A DNA stretch of 64,000 bases. Origin: Rhizobium sp. ARZ01 (lineage in GTDB: Bacteria > Pseudomonadota > Alphaproteobacteria > Rhizobiales > Rhizobiaceae). Made by a program: the position numbers and the translations under genes. Positions 18,311 to 27,870 of the stretch are shown here, one piece after another. The notes below the pieces were generated by a model that searched no databases, had not been told where the DNA came from, and saw only the letters and a list, made by a program, of their open reading frames with translations. Within the stretch, counting starts at the first letter, position 1; every line of letters begins with the position of its first letter. The stretch is taken from positions 1,488,001-1,552,000 of the forward strand of contig NZ_JACVAE010000001.1 in the NCBI RefSeq assembly GCF_014851675.1. Reading direction: 5' to 3'.

Positions 18311-18514
18311 TCAGAGGTCGATGTCCAGGATCGCCATGGAGAAATTGTAGGACAGCTCGCCATCCTCGTCGTCACGGAACACGACGCCGAGAAATTCGTC
18401 GACGAGGTAAACCTCAGCCGACTCGTCCTTCTTCGGGCGGGCCTTGACGACCATGTCCTTGTTGAAATTGCGCTTGAAGTAGGCCTCAAGCTTCCTGATC
18501 TCTTCGGGATTCAC
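18311..18514 (-). CDS. DUF3126 family protein
   Basis: 67-residue acidic protein (ends FSMAILDIDL). It matches DUF3126, a small alphaproteobacterial family of unknown function. It lies 94 bp after cysE on the same strand, an arrangement I have seen for this family, and is followed by a strong terminator, so co-transcription with cysE is likely. No catalytic motif or membrane segment is visible. Confidence 0.85.
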   Translation of the reverse strand: MNPEEIRKLEAYFKRNFNKDMVVKARPKKDESAEVYLVDEFLGVVFRDDEDGELSYNFSMAILDIDL

Positions 18515-18608
18515 GATTACGTCTCCGTATCAGTTCGGTTTGGCCGCTTCTCGCACCTGAGCCGGAAGCTGTAAACCCTCGAAAAAGTGTCTTTCAGCGG
18601 TTTTCCGC

Positions 18609-19442
18609 TCAGATGTCGAACCCTGCACCGTGCAGGATCTGATCCATTGCGCGCGACGGTTCCGAGCACCCCGCCTCACCAACAACCTTGGCGGGAACGC
18701 CTGCAACGGTCGATTTCGGCGGCATGTCCTTCAGAACTACGGAACCGGCAGCAATGCGCGAGCAATGGCCGATATGGATATTACCGAGGATCTTGGCACC
18801 AGCGCCGATGAGGACGCCGTTGTCGATCTTGGGGTGGCGGTCGCCGCTCTCCTTGCCGGTGCCGCCGAGGGTCACGTTGTGGAGAATCGAGACGTTGTCG
18901 CCGATGACTGCCGTCTCGCCAACCACAAGGCCGGTCGCGTGATCAAGGAAGATACCCTTGCCGATGCGAGCGGCCGGATTGATGTCGGTCTGGAACACGC
19001 TGGAGGAGCGACTCTGGAGGTAGAGAGCAAAATCCCGGCGTCCGTTCATATAGAGCCAGTGGGCCAGGCGGTGGGTTTGAATCGCGTGGAAGCCTTTGAA
19101 ATAAAGCACCGGCTCGATGAACCGGATGCAGGCCGGATCGCGATCGTAGACAGCCTGGATATCGACCCGGAGAATCGCGCCCCATTCCGGCCAGGATGTC
19201 TGCATTTCCTCGAACGTCTGCCTGAGGAGATTTGCCTGCAGGTCGGGATGGTCCAGGCGCTCGCAAACGCGATGGATGACGGTCGCTTCAAGAGAGGTTT
19301 GATTGATGACAGTGGAGTAGAGAAAGGCCGCAAGCAGCGGATCCGCAAGGGCTGCGGCGCGCGCTTCCTGTTGCAGGCTGTCCCAGATCGGGTCCATCGC
19401 CTTCAGCCGCTCGTCCGCGCGCTTCTCGTTCATGGCGACCAT
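18609..19442 (-). CDS. cysE: CysE, serine O-acetyltransferase
   Basis: 277 residues. It acetylates L-serine with acetyl-CoA, the committed step of cysteine synthesis. The N-terminal helical domain is followed by a left-handed beta-helix; FLDHATGLVVGETAVIGDN carries the active-site His and Asp, and VLIGAGAKILGNI is a hexapeptide-repeat stretch. The ATG at 19442 has AAGGAG at 7-nt spacing; two upstream in-frame ATG codons lack one, and the nearer lies in a probable -10 element. The final residues are not the classic Ile tail but DI does close the protein, compatible with CysK binding. Confidence 0.95.
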   Translation of the reverse strand: MVAMNEKRADERLKAMDPIWDSLQQEARAAALADPLLAAFLYSTVINQTSLEATVIHRVCERLDHPDLQANLLRQTFEEMQTSWPEWGAILRVDIQAVYDRDPACIRFIEPVLYFKGFHAIQTHRLAHWLYMNGRRDFALYLQSRSSSVFQTDINPAARIGKGIFLDHATGLVVGETAVIGDNVSILHNVTLGGTGKESGDRHPKIDNGVLIGAGAKILGNIHIGHCSRIAAGSVVLKDMPPKSTVAGVPAKVVGEAGCSEPSRAMDQILHGAGFDI

Positions 19443-19470
19443 CGCCGTACTCCTTCTTGCATCCTGACCC

Positions 19471-19500
19471 ATTATATAGTGCAAACGGTGCCTCGGCGAA
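19471..19500 (-). promoter_or_regulatory. Candidate cysE promoter
   Basis: The minus strand has a perfect TATAAT at 19471-19476, 29 bp upstream of the chosen cysE start. The -35 region (TTCGCC, 19495-19500, 18-bp spacing) is a weak match. Confidence 0.45.
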
Positions 19501-19522
19501 ATGCCCCGGAGCGTGCGACGAT

Positions 19523-20308
19523 CTAGCGGCCGTCGATTTCGGAGTAGAACTCCAGCACCGCCTTCTTGAACACGCGATCGCCCACTGACAGCATGTGATC
19601 GCGGCCGGGAATGTCGATAGCACGCGCATCCGGCATCAGCGCGGCAAGCGCCTCCGCAGAGCCGGCGATGTCGTCCATCGTTCCGACCGCAACGAGCGCC
19701 GGCACATCGATCCGCGCCATGTCGGCCGGCGAAAGCAGGTCGCGTGAGGTCATGATGCAGGCGGCAAGTGCCCGGCGATCCGATTTTGTCTGGTCGGCGA
19801 ACGCCCGGAACATCCGCCCACGCTCATGCGCCACGTCATCAAGCGAGGGCGCGAGCAGGGCGTCGGCAATCGGGTCCCAGTCCCCTACCCCGTCCACCAT
19901 CCCGATGCCAAGTCCGCCGAAGACGACCGAGCGGACTCGATGTGGATGCGATAGGGCCATGAAGGCGGTGATGCGCGCCCCCATCGAGTAACCCATGACA
20001 TGGGCTTGTGCGATACCGAGATGATCGAGCAAGGCAGCAGCATCGCCTGCCATTGAGGGCGGATGATAGAGGGCGGGATCGTGCGGCTTGTCGCTTCTGC
20101 CATGGCCACGATTGTCTATGGCAATCACGCGATAGCCCGCCTCTCCGAGTGTCTTCAGCCAACCGGGGTTGACCCAGTTCACGCTGGCGCTCGAAGCAAA
20201 TCCATGGATCAGCAGCACGGGCTCGCCTGCAGGGTTTCCCTCGTCAAAAAAGGCCAGTTCGAGCCCTTCATGATGAAACCGGGAGAAGGAAGGGAGATTG
20301 AGATTCAT
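19523..20308 (-). CDS. Alpha/beta-fold hydrolase
   Basis: 261 residues. Nucleophile elbow VMGYSMGAR, oxyanion-region motif LLIHGFASS near residue 37, an acidic residue region MDDIAGSAE and the late histidine in GRDHMLSVG complete a serine-hydrolase triad. Substrate unknown; similar proteins are annotated as esterases or lactonases. ATG 20308 (MNLNLPSF) is chosen; an ATG seven codons upstream is possible. It follows no obvious operon and lies 80 bp upstream of cysE in the same orientation. Confidence 0.87.
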   Translation of the reverse strand: MNLNLPSFSRFHHEGLELAFFDEGNPAGEPVLLIHGFASSASVNWVNPGWLKTLGEAGYRVIAIDNRGHGRSDKPHDPALYHPPSMAGDAAALLDHLGIAQAHVMGYSMGARITAFMALSHPHRVRSVVFGGLGIGMVDGVGDWDPIADALLAPSLDDVAHERGRMFRAFADQTKSDRRALAACIMTSRDLLSPADMARIDVPALVAVGTMDDIAGSAEALAALMPDARAIDIPGRDHMLSVGDRVFKKAVLEFYSEIDGR

Positions 20309-20482
20309 CGCGTGCCTCTGCCACTGCATTCTTGCCGACCGCTCATAAGCCGGTTTTTCGGGCGTGGAAACGCCAGACTTTGAATTTTTCTCAAAGGATG
20401 CGTCGGTTTTGCCGCTACACTTTTTGACGCGACAGCTATATGGTCCGGCGCAAATTTGGACCTTTCGACAGCGGAGCATCCC

Positions 20483-20728
20483 ATGGCCGGCCACACCATT
20501 CCCCACTTCCAGAACGATGGCGGACACTCCGTAATCGAGATCGGCGTCAAGGAATTCATGTGCGTCGGCGCTTCGGTGCCCTTCGACCATCCGCACATCT
20601 TCATCGACATGGGCGACGAGAACGAAAAGGTCTGCGGCTACTGCTCGACGCTCTACCGCTACAATCCCTCCCTCAAGGCGACCCAGACGAACCCGGTCGG
20701 CTGCACCTTCGCCAACCAGGCCGCCTGA
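20483..20728 (+). CDS. Zinc-finger CHCC-domain protein (NDUFS6-like)
   Basis: 81-residue zf-CHCC protein, related to the zinc subunit NDUFS6 of complex I. Predicted ligands are Cys27, His36, Cys51 and Cys54 (VCGYCSTLYRY). In alphaproteobacteria these small proteins are often annotated as zinc-finger domain-containing. A role in complex I is plausible but not shown by context: no nuo genes are near. The ATG 20483 is preceded by GGAG. It is divergent from the alpha/beta hydrolase and 26 bp upstream of a monooxygenase gene. Confidence 0.88.
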   Translation: MAGHTIPHFQNDGGHSVIEIGVKEFMCVGASVPFDHPHIFIDMGDENEKVCGYCSTLYRYNPSLKATQTNPVGCTFANQAA

Positions 20729-20754
20729 ACCATGCTGTTCGAGGGCCCGCGCCG

Positions 20755-21915
20755 ATGACCGTGCGAACGGTTGCAATCGTCGGCGCTGGCATCGCCGGAC
20801 TGACCGCGGCGCTGTGCCTCGCCCGCAAAGGAATTGCGAGCCACATTCTCGAACAGGCCGATCGCCTTGAAGAAGTCGGCGCCGGCTTGCAGATTTCGCC
20901 GAACGCCTCGGGCGTCCTGGCAAAGCTCGGGCTCCTGCCAACCCTCGAGTCGCAGTGGCTAGAACCGGAACGGATCGTTTTGGCGTCCGGCCGGACTCTC
21001 CGGCCGCTCACGGCCGTCCCTGTCGGCACCCAAGCCCGTCGACGCTGGAGCTATCCATATGGCGTTCTCCATCGCACCACGCTCCAACGCGTCCTGATCG
21101 CCGCTGTGCAGGCCGAGCCGCTCGCCCATCTTCACCTCGGCGCAAAAGTCGACCGGTACAATCCAACGGCAATCGCCACACAGACCGGGGAGGCTGTCGA
21201 TCTCATTGTCGGCGCTGACGGGGTCTGGTCGAAACTGCGAACCGCCGTGCCTGCCGCTCCGCCAGCCTGCTTCAGCGGAAGCGTCGCCTGGCGCTTCATG
21301 GTGCCTTTCGACCGTGCACCCCCGCTCTTCGATCCACGCTCAGTCGTCGCCTGGATCGGGCCATCGGCACATCTCGTCGCCTACCCGCTCGCCGAAGCGC
21401 AATCGTTCAACATCGTCGCGATCCATCAGGGAACAGCCGGCCGGCAGATTTGGTCGGGGCAATCTGGCGATGACGGTATTCGCATGGATGCCTTCTCCGG
21501 TTGGGACGCAGGCATCAGGGCTCTTCTACAAGCGGCGAATGATCCCCTCACCTGGCCTCTCTACGAGTGTGCAGACGGGCGCTGGTACAACAACAGCGAC
21601 CTGATCCTGATCGGCGACGCTGCACATGCGTCTACGCCGTTTGCGGCCCAAGGTGCTGCGATGGCCATCGAGGACGCCGCCGAACTGGCCGCTGCGGTCT
21701 CCGGCAATGTTGATCTTCCTGACGCTCTATCGTCCTTCGAGAAGCGACGGCGCGAGCGCTTGAAGCGTGTTCGCGCACGCGCCGACTTTAACCGCTTCGC
21801 CTATCACGCCCGGGGACCGATCGCTTTTGCGCGGGATGTCATTCTGGCAATCCGCAGCCCCGAGAGCGTGGCGGCGGATTTCGACTGGCTATACGGTTAC
21901 CAGCCCAAGTTTTGA
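20755..21915 (+). CDS. FAD-dependent monooxygenase (salicylate-hydroxylase-like)
   Basis: 386-residue class A flavin monooxygenase. The Rossmann GAGIAGLTAALCLARKG motif is at the N-terminus, the GADGVWSKLR segment corresponds to the DG motif, and LIGDAAHASTPFAAQGAAMA is the GD motif that contacts FAD ribityl. Members hydroxylate aromatic substrates such as salicylate or 6-hydroxynicotinate; the substrate here is unknown. ATG 20755 gives a standard N-terminus. It follows the zinc-finger gene by 26 bp and converges on metC. Confidence 0.88.
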   Translation: MTVRTVAIVGAGIAGLTAALCLARKGIASHILEQADRLEEVGAGLQISPNASGVLAKLGLLPTLESQWLEPERIVLASGRTLRPLTAVPVGTQARRRWSYPYGVLHRTTLQRVLIAAVQAEPLAHLHLGAKVDRYNPTAIATQTGEAVDLIVGADGVWSKLRTAVPAAPPACFSGSVAWRFMVPFDRAPPLFDPRSVVAWIGPSAHLVAYPLAEAQSFNIVAIHQGTAGRQIWSGQSGDDGIRMDAFSGWDAGIRALLQAANDPLTWPLYECADGRWYNNSDLILIGDAAHASTPFAAQGAAMAIEDAAELAAAVSGNVDLPDALSSFEKRRRERLKRVRARADFNRFAYHARGPIAFARDVILAIRSPESVAADFDWLYGYQPKF

Positions 21916-21944
21916 AGGGCTGCGGCTGCCGCCCTATGGCCAAC

Positions 21945-21961
21945 GGGCCGCAAAGCGGCCC
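21945..21961. terminator. Convergent hairpin between monooxygenase gene and metC
   Basis: Seven-base-pair arms GGGCCGC/GCGGCCC (21945-21951, 21955-21961) with a 3-nt loop lie between the two stops. No T-run; probable bidirectional terminator by position. Confidence 0.45.
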
Positions 21962-21979
21962 GCCACGAAACGCTCCTGC

Positions 21980-23173
21980 TCAGACGGCACGCGCCGCTGA
22001 GAGCCCCCGATCGATGTCGGCACGGATATCCGCGACGTCCTCAAGCCCGATCTGGAGGCGTAGAACCGGCCCCTCCTTGGGCGCTGTGCAAATACGGCGG
22101 TCACTAAGGTTGACGTGCACGGCGAGGCTCTCGTAACCGCCCCACGAATACCCGAGACCGAAGATGCGCAGCGCGTCGAGAAAGGCGTGGGCCTTCGTCT
22201 TGAACCGATCCGGACTCCCCCCATCAAGTACGATGGAGAAGATGCCGCTCGCACCCTTGAAGTCGCGCTTCCACAGTCCATGCCCCGGAAAACTCGGCAG
22301 TGCCGGATGTAGAACGCGCGAGACCTCATCGCGCCCCTCCAGCCACTCGGCGAGGCGCAGCGCGCTTTCCTGGTGACGCTCCAACCGAACGCCCATGGTG
22401 CGCAAGCCGCGCAGGAGCTGGTAGGTGTCATCCGGCGAACCACAGATGCCAAGCGCGAAATTCCCTTCCCACAATTGCGGCCAATGCTCGGCATTGGCGG
22501 ATACCGTTCCCATCAGGATGTCGGAATGCCCGGCCGGATACTTCGTCGCCGCATGAATCGAGATATCGACACCGTTGTCGAGCGGCTTGAAATAGAGCGG
22601 CGTCGCCCAGGTGTTGTCCATGGTGACGACGGCGCCCCCCCCCTTGTGGGCGGCGTCCGCGGTCGCACGGATATCCTGCATCTCGAAGGTGTTCGACCCC
22701 GGAGCCTCGGTATGAACGAGCTTCGTGTTGGGCTTCAGCAGTTTGGCAATACCCGCCCCGACCGACGGGTCGTAGTATTCGACTGTTACACCGAGCCGCT
22801 TCAGCATCGTGTCGCAGAAATGGCGAGTCGGGCTGTAGACCGAATCGACGATCAGGGCATGGTCGCCCGCCGACAGGAAGGCCAGGAATGGCACCGTCAC
22901 CGCCGCCAGCCCCGAGGGGACGAGAATGGTTCCTGCAGATCCTTCCAGTTCGTTGATGGCGTCGCAAAGGGCATCGGTGGTCGGCGTGCCGCGCGTACCG
23001 TAACTGTACTTCTGCGCCCGATTCTCCATCGTCGCTGCATTGGGAAACAGGACGGTCGAGGCGTGGACCACCGGAGGGTTGACGAAGCCGTGGAAGTCCA
23101 TGGGATCATTGCCGATATGGGCAAGGCGAGTATTGTCGCCCGCACCAGCGAGCACGTCAGCTTTGTCTTTCAT
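21980..23173 (-). CDS. metC: MetC, cystathionine beta-lyase
   Basis: 397 residues, Cys/Met-metabolism PLP enzyme. It cleaves cystathionine to homocysteine, pyruvate and ammonia. The PLP lysine is Lys211 in HAATKYPAGHSD, and the segments YGTRGTPTTDAL and MDNTWATPLYFKPL are characteristic of cystathionine beta-lyase rather than gamma-synthase. Start ATG 23173. It is transcribed divergently from the aap operon. A TTGACC -35-like hexamer sits upstream on the minus strand (23235-23240), but with a weak -10. Confidence 0.93.
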   Translation of the reverse strand: MKDKADVLAGAGDNTRLAHIGNDPMDFHGFVNPPVVHASTVLFPNAATMENRAQKYSYGTRGTPTTDALCDAINELEGSAGTILVPSGLAAVTVPFLAFLSAGDHALIVDSVYSPTRHFCDTMLKRLGVTVEYYDPSVGAGIAKLLKPNTKLVHTEAPGSNTFEMQDIRATADAAHKGGGAVVTMDNTWATPLYFKPLDNGVDISIHAATKYPAGHSDILMGTVSANAEHWPQLWEGNFALGICGSPDDTYQLLRGLRTMGVRLERHQESALRLAEWLEGRDEVSRVLHPALPSFPGHGLWKRDFKGASGIFSIVLDGGSPDRFKTKAHAFLDALRIFGLGYSWGGYESLAVHVNLSDRRICTAPKEGPVLRLQIGLEDVADIRADIDRGLSAARAV

Positions 23174-23288
23174 CGTATGTCCGGAGAGTTGATTGCGTTG
23201 GAAGAATCCGGACTCTTCCGCCGTGCGTCCCTTTGGTCAAGACAATTATCCTGAAGAATCCATCACGCACGGACATGTCGCCGCGATG

Positions 23289-23304
23289 TGGCGCGCAGGT
23301 TGCT
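23289..23304 (+). promoter_or_regulatory. Sigma-54 promoter match upstream of aapJ
   Basis: TGGCGCGCAGGTTGCT has the invariant GG and GC dinucleotides exactly 10 bp apart and fits the -24/-12 consensus (TGGC, four spacer bases, TTGC). It points toward aapJ, 231 bp upstream of its start. It lies in the 361-bp metC-aapJ spacer (23174-23534), which also contains a TTGACC-type hexamer at 23406-23411 and a GC-rich leader, and no gene that I can support. Rhizobial aap is known to respond to nitrogen status; NtrC binding itself is not shown. Confidence 0.6.
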
Positions 23305-23534
23305 GCCAATTTGCGCGTAAACCACGTTTTTCCGACCAGTTTTGCTTATTTTTCCACCAGAACACCGCGGAACCAACACCCTGATTGGAAAATGGGCTGC
23401 CTCTCTTGACCCTGCGTCATTTTGAGCATGAGATAGGTCAACTCGCGCCGGGAGGGTGGCGAGTGCCGCGGCGCTCCCGCATCACGCAGGCGCCACGCGG
23501 TCATCGAAAGACCAGAAAACAAAGGTTGTTAAAG

Positions 23535-24563
23535 ATGGCAAAAAAGATCGTGGCAGCCGTAATCGGTGCTGCCGTCATGGGGATTGGCGCCCAGGCCGCT
23601 CAGGCCGATACGCTTTCGGATGTAAAAGCTAAAGGCTTCGTGCAGTGCGGTGTCAACGGTTCGAACCTCGCCGGTTTCGGCGCACAGGATTCGGCCGGCA
23701 ACTGGGCGGGATTGGACGTTGATCTCTGCAAGGCCGTTGCGGCCGCGATCTTCGGCGATGCCACCAAGGTGAAGTACACGCCGCTCTCCGCAAAGGATCG
23801 TTTCCCCGCCCTGCAATCGGGCGAGATCGACATGCTGGCCCGCAACACGACCTGGAGTACCAGCCGTGATTCGCAACTCGGCTTCGACTTCCGCGCCGTT
23901 ACCTACTATGACGGCCAGGGCTTCATGGTGAAGAAGGAACTCGGCGTCAAATCCGCGCTCGAACTGAGCGGCGCCTCCGTCTGCGTGCAGTCTGGCACGA
24001 CGACTGAATTGAACCTCGCTGACTACTTCCGCTCGAACAACATGGACTTCAAGCCGGTCGTGTTCGAGGCACAGGACGAGGCCGACGCCGCCTACAATGC
24101 GGGCCGTTGCGATGCATACACGACCGATGCCTCCGGTCTCTATTCCATCCGCCTGAAAATGACCAATCCGGACGACCATATCGTGCTGCCGGAAATCATC
24201 TCGAAGGAACCACTCGGCGCAGCGGTCCGCCAGAACGACTCCAAGTGGCTCGATGTCGTCAGCTGGTCGCAGTACGCGCTGGTTGCAGCCGAAGAGTTCG
24301 GCATCACGCAGGCCAATGTGGAGGAGATGAAGAAATCGGCAAATCCCGACATCAAGCGCTTCCTCGGCGAAGAGGCCGATTCTACCCTCGGCACGGACCT
24401 CGGCCTGCCGAAGGATTGGGCCGTCCAGATCATCAAGGCCGTAGGTAACTACGGCGAGTCGTTCGAGCGCAACATCGGCCAGGGCTCACCTCTGAAGATC
24501 GAGCGCGGCCTGAACGCTCTGTGGAACAAGGGCGGCCTGCAATACGCTCCGCCGATCCGCTGA
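23535..24563 (+). CDS. aapJ: AapJ, periplasmic binding protein of general L-amino-acid ABC transporter
   Basis: 342 residues. A signal peptide (MAKKIVAAVIGAAVMGIG, Ala-rich end) is cleaved near residue 24. The mature part is a family 3 solute-binding protein that closely fits AapJ of Rhizobium leguminosarum, which binds a wide range of L-amino acids. The ATG at 23535 defines a normal signal peptide; a longer upstream open frame lacks one. First gene of aapJQMP, behind a sigma-54-like promoter and a 220-nt leader, and followed by a strong hairpin. Confidence 0.96.
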   Translation: MAKKIVAAVIGAAVMGIGAQAAQADTLSDVKAKGFVQCGVNGSNLAGFGAQDSAGNWAGLDVDLCKAVAAAIFGDATKVKYTPLSAKDRFPALQSGEIDMLARNTTWSTSRDSQLGFDFRAVTYYDGQGFMVKKELGVKSALELSGASVCVQSGTTTELNLADYFRSNNMDFKPVVFEAQDEADAAYNAGRCDAYTTDASGLYSIRLKMTNPDDHIVLPEIISKEPLGAAVRQNDSKWLDVVSWSQYALVAAEEFGITQANVEEMKKSANPDIKRFLGEEADSTLGTDLGLPKDWAVQIIKAVGNYGESFERNIGQGSPLKIERGLNALWNKGGLQYAPPIR

Positions 24564-24584
24564 TCGGTCGCTGGAAATGCAGCC

Positions 24585-24610
24585 GGGAGGGCGGAACGTG
24601 CCGCCCTCCC
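24585..24610 (+). terminator. Strong hairpin between aapJ and aapQ
   Basis: A perfect 10-bp GC stem (GGGAGGGCGG and complement, 24585-24594 and 24601-24610) with a 6-nt loop and CTTT after it, 21 bp beyond the aapJ stop. It could partially terminate transcription or protect the aapJ message, giving excess binding protein over permease. Confidence 0.6.
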
Positions 24611-24662
24611 CTTTAAAATAAACGCCCGGAAAAAAGGGCGAAAGAAACTATAGGGGTACTCA

Positions 24663-25871
24663 ATGGCACTTGCGGACGCCCGAACAGGGTCCGGCGACCC
24701 TCCGAAGGTATCGCTTCTCTACAATCCGGCTCTCCGAAGCTATGTCTACCAGGCGGCAACGCTCGCCTTGATCATCTGGGTCATTTGGTACGCCTGGGAC
24801 AACGCGACGCAGAATCTGGCCCGGGCGAACATGACGTCAGGATTCGGCTTTCTCAATAGCCGCGCCGGCTTTGACCTTGCACAGAGCCTGATTTCCTATA
24901 CGAGCGATTCGACTTATTTCCGGGCGCTCCAGGTCGGGCTTTTGAACACGCTCGTTGTGGCCGCCTGCGGCATCGTGACAGCCACTATCGTCGGACTCCT
25001 GATCGGCATCGGCCGTCTGTCGCACAACTGGCTCATTGCACGGCTGTGTACGGTCTATGTCGAAGTCTTCCGCAACATTCCGCCCCTTCTCGTCATCTTC
25101 TTCTGGTATCTGGGCGTTTTGGCGCTGTTGCCCTCGATCCGCAGCATCTTTCAGCACGTGAAAGACAATCCGGGCGCGAGCTTTTTCATTTCGAACCGCG
25201 GCGTCTATATGCCCGCACCGATCTTTGGCGAAGGTTTCGCCTTCGTCGTTGCCGCCTTCGTCATTGGCGTCATCGCGGCAATCTTGTTCACGTTATGGGC
25301 AAATTCGCGCCAGCGTGCGACCGGCAATCGCCCCCCCGTGCTGACAGTGAATCTCGCACTAATTATCCTGCTGCCCTTCGCTGTCTACCTTCTGTTGGGG
25401 ATGCCGCTTTCGTTCGACTACCCGGTTCCAGGCTCCTTCAACATGAAGGGTGGCATGGTGATCGGCCCCGAGTTCCTAGCACTCTACCTGGCGCTTTCGC
25501 TCTACACGGCCTCCTTCATTGCAGAGATCGTACGCGCCGGCATCAGGGGCGTTCCACACGGACAGACGGAAGCCTCCTACGCGTTGGGGCTCCGACCGGG
25601 GCCGACAACGCGTCTCGTGGTTCTGCCTCAGGCCCTCAGGATCATCATCCCGCCACTCACCTCGCAATATCTCAACCTCATCAAGAACTCGTCGCTGGCC
25701 GTTGCCGTCGGCTACGCGGATCTGGTTGCCGTCGGCGGCACGATCCTCAACCAGACCGGCCGTTCTGTCGAGATCATCGCGATCTGGATGGCGATCTATC
25801 TCTCGATCAGCCTGCTGACGTCGCTGTTCATGAACTGGTTCAATGCCAAGATGGCACTGGTGGAGCGCTGA
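24663..25871 (+). CDS. aapQ: AapQ, permease of general L-amino-acid ABC transporter
   Basis: 402-residue inner-membrane permease with about eight hydrophobic segments, longer than simple HisM-type permeases, as known for AapQ. The cytoplasmic EAA loop is [20 protein letters not shown]. It pairs with AapM as the membrane channel. A stop TGA is followed one base later by the aapM ATG (tight coupling). The start ATG 24663 follows AGGGG. Confidence 0.96.
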   Translation: MALADARTGSGDPPKVSLLYNPALRSYVYQAATLALIIWVIWYAWDNATQNLARANMTSGFGFLNSRAGFDLAQSLISYTSDSTYFRALQVGLLNTLVVAACGIVTATIVGLLIGIGRLSHNWLIARLCTVYVEVFRNIPPLLVIFFWYLGVLALLPSIRSIFQHVKDNPGASFFISNRGVYMPAPIFGEGFAFVVAAFVIGVIAAILFTLWANSRQRATGNRPPVLTVNLALIILLPFAVYLLLGMPLSFDYPVPGSFNMKGGMVIGPEFLALYLALSLYTASFIAEIVRAGIRGVPHGQTEASYALGLRPGPTTRLVVLPQALRIIIPPLTSQYLNLIKNSSLAVAVGYADLVAVGGTILNQTGRSVEIIAIWMAIYLSISLLTSLFMNWFNAKMALVER

Positions 25872-25872
25872 G

Positions 25873-27027
25873 ATGGACCAGAACATTTCCTACGTCCGCG
25901 ATCACTTCATTGCCGCTGAACAACCTCCGGTATCAGACACCACTGCGATCGGCTGGATCCGCAAGAACCTGTTTTCGTCCTGGTCGGACACTGCCATGAC
26001 GATCATCGCCGTCCTGGCGCTGGTCTACTTTCTGCCGGGGGCGATCGATTGGCTGTTCATCTCCGCCGTTTGGACGGGCGTTGACCGGACCGCCTGCCTG
26101 ACTGCCGATCAGGGCGGGGCGCTTCCGAGCGGCTGGAGCGGTGCCTGCTGGGCCTATGTCGGCGACCGCTTCGTGCAGTTCATGTTCGGCTCGTACCCGC
26201 GCGACCAACTCTGGCGCCCGCTGCTGGTTGCCGGTCTGTTCGTCGCCTTGCTCATCCCCCTGCTGATGCCAAGGGCACCGCGCAAGGGGCTGAACGCGCT
26301 TCTGCTGCTCGTCGCGCTTCCGATCCTCGCCTATGTGCTTCTCCTTGGTGGCCGGTTCGGCCTCAGCCACGTCGAGACCTCGCTCTGGGGAGGGCTGATG
26401 GTCACGCTGATTCTGTCCTTCGTCGGTATCATCATTTCGCTGCCGGCCGGTGTTCTGCTGGCGCTCGGTCGCCGCTCCCGGATGCCGATCGTAAGGACGG
26501 CGTGCATTAGTTTCATCGAGCTGATCCGAGGCGTGCCGCTGATCACGGTGCTGTTCATGGCGAGCGTGCTGCTGCCGCTGTTCCTGGAACCTGGTAACAA
26601 TATCGACAAGTTCCTGCGTGCGCTGATCGGTGTATCGATCTTCGCCTCGGCCTACATGGCGGAAGTGATCCGCGGTGGCCTTCAAGCGATCCCCAAGGGA
26701 CAGTATGAGGCCGCCGATGCGCTCGGCCTCAACTACTTCCACAAGATGACTTTTATCGTCCTGCCCCAGGCCATCAAGCTTGTCATCCCGGGCATCGTCA
26801 ACACCTTCATCGGCATGTTCAAGGATACCTCGCTCGTCACGATCATCTCGATGTACGATCTGCTTGGAATCGTAAAGGCGAGTTTCGGCGACTCCGGCTG
26901 GATCACCCCCGTCACGCCGTTGACCGGATTGATTTTCGCCGGTTTCGTCTTCTGGCTTTTCTGTTTCGGCATGTCGCGCTATTCAGCATTCGTGGAGCGC
27001 CGGCTCGATACGAGCCACAAGAGATAA
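25873..27027 (+). CDS. aapM: AapM, permease of general L-amino-acid ABC transporter
   Basis: 384 residues and about eight membrane segments, paired with AapQ. The EAA loop is [21 protein letters not shown] soluble insert around residues 70-110 with cysteines ([10 protein letters not shown] region) is probably periplasmic, as in other long permeases of this type. ATG 25873 is one base after the aapQ stop. The next gene, aapP, starts 15 bp downstream. Confidence 0.95.
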   Translation: MDQNISYVRDHFIAAEQPPVSDTTAIGWIRKNLFSSWSDTAMTIIAVLALVYFLPGAIDWLFISAVWTGVDRTACLTADQGGALPSGWSGACWAYVGDRFVQFMFGSYPRDQLWRPLLVAGLFVALLIPLLMPRAPRKGLNALLLLVALPILAYVLLLGGRFGLSHVETSLWGGLMVTLILSFVGIIISLPAGVLLALGRRSRMPIVRTACISFIELIRGVPLITVLFMASVLLPLFLEPGNNIDKFLRALIGVSIFASAYMAEVIRGGLQAIPKGQYEAADALGLNYFHKMTFIVLPQAIKLVIPGIVNTFIGMFKDTSLVTIISMYDLLGIVKASFGDSGWITPVTPLTGLIFAGFVFWLFCFGMSRYSAFVERRLDTSHKR

Positions 27028-27042
27028 TAGAGGGAAACAACA

Positions 27043-27819
27043 ATGGCATCTCAAGCCCAACTCAAAAAAATGACGGTTTCCGCCACCGACGTGGCGGTTG
27101 AAATCGTCAACATGAACAAGTGGTACGGCGACTTCCACGTGCTCCGCGACATCAATCTGAAGGTGATGCGCGGCGAGCGGATCGTCATTGCAGGCCCGTC
27201 CGGTTCCGGCAAGTCCACAATGATCCGCTGCATCAACCGCCTGGAGGAACACCAGAAGGGGCAGATCATCGTCGACGGCATCGAGCTGACGAACGACCTG
27301 AAGAAGATCGACGAAGTCCGCCGTGAAGTCGGCATGGTTTTCCAGCACTTCAACCTCTTCCCGCATCTGACGATCTTGGAAAACTGCACGCTGGCGCCGA
27401 TCTGGGTCCGCAAGATGCCAAAAAAGGAAGCCGAGAAGGTGGCCATGCACTACCTCGAGCGGGTAAAAATCCCCGAGCAGGCCCACAAGTATCCGGGCCA
27501 GCTTTCCGGCGGCCAACAGCAACGCGTGGCGATTGCACGTTCGCTCTGCATGAAGCCGAAGATCATGCTGTTCGACGAACCGACCTCGGCCCTCGACCCG
27601 GAAATGGTCAAGGAAGTGCTCGACACCATGGTTTCGCTCGCAGAGGAAGGTATGACGATGCTCTGCGTCACCCATGAAATGGGCTTCGCGCGCCAAGTCG
27701 CAAACCGCGTCATCTTCATGGACCAGGGCCAGATCGTCGAGCAGAACGACCCACACAACTTCTTCGACAATCCGCAGCATGAACGGACGAAGCTGTTCCT
27801 CAGCCAGATCCTGCACTGA
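27043..27819 (+). CDS. aapP: AapP, ATPase of general L-amino-acid ABC transporter
   Basis: 258-residue ABC ATPase. Walker [10 protein letters not shown] at residues 51-59, signature [13 protein letters not shown], Walker [15 protein letters not shown] and the switch His in LCVTHEMGF are all intact. It energises the AapQM permease; in rhizobia the system mediates uptake and exchange of amino acids and matters for nodule metabolism. Last gene of the aap operon, with a 22-bp palindrome after the stop. Confidence 0.97.
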   Translation: MASQAQLKKMTVSATDVAVEIVNMNKWYGDFHVLRDINLKVMRGERIVIAGPSGSGKSTMIRCINRLEEHQKGQIIVDGIELTNDLKKIDEVRREVGMVFQHFNLFPHLTILENCTLAPIWVRKMPKKEAEKVAMHYLERVKIPEQAHKYPGQLSGGQQQRVAIARSLCMKPKIMLFDEPTSALDPEMVKEVLDTMVSLAEEGMTMLCVTHEMGFARQVANRVIFMDQGQIVEQNDPHNFFDNPQHERTKLFLSQILH

Positions 27820-27848
27820 GCGCTATCGAACGACAGCAAATTGAATCG

Positions 27849-27870
27849 ACGGGCGGCCATGGCCGCCCGT
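27849..27870 (+). terminator. Palindrome ending the aap operon
   Basis: A perfect 22-bp palindrome (11-bp arms, ACGGGCGGCCA) begins 29 bp after the aapP stop, followed by TCGCGTTTACC. A likely terminator without a long T-run. The rest of 27871-28123 shows no gene. Confidence 0.6.

Noticed and set aside
23174..23288. A SAM-II riboswitch before metC.
   Set aside because: The conserved pseudoknot bases of that class are not present.
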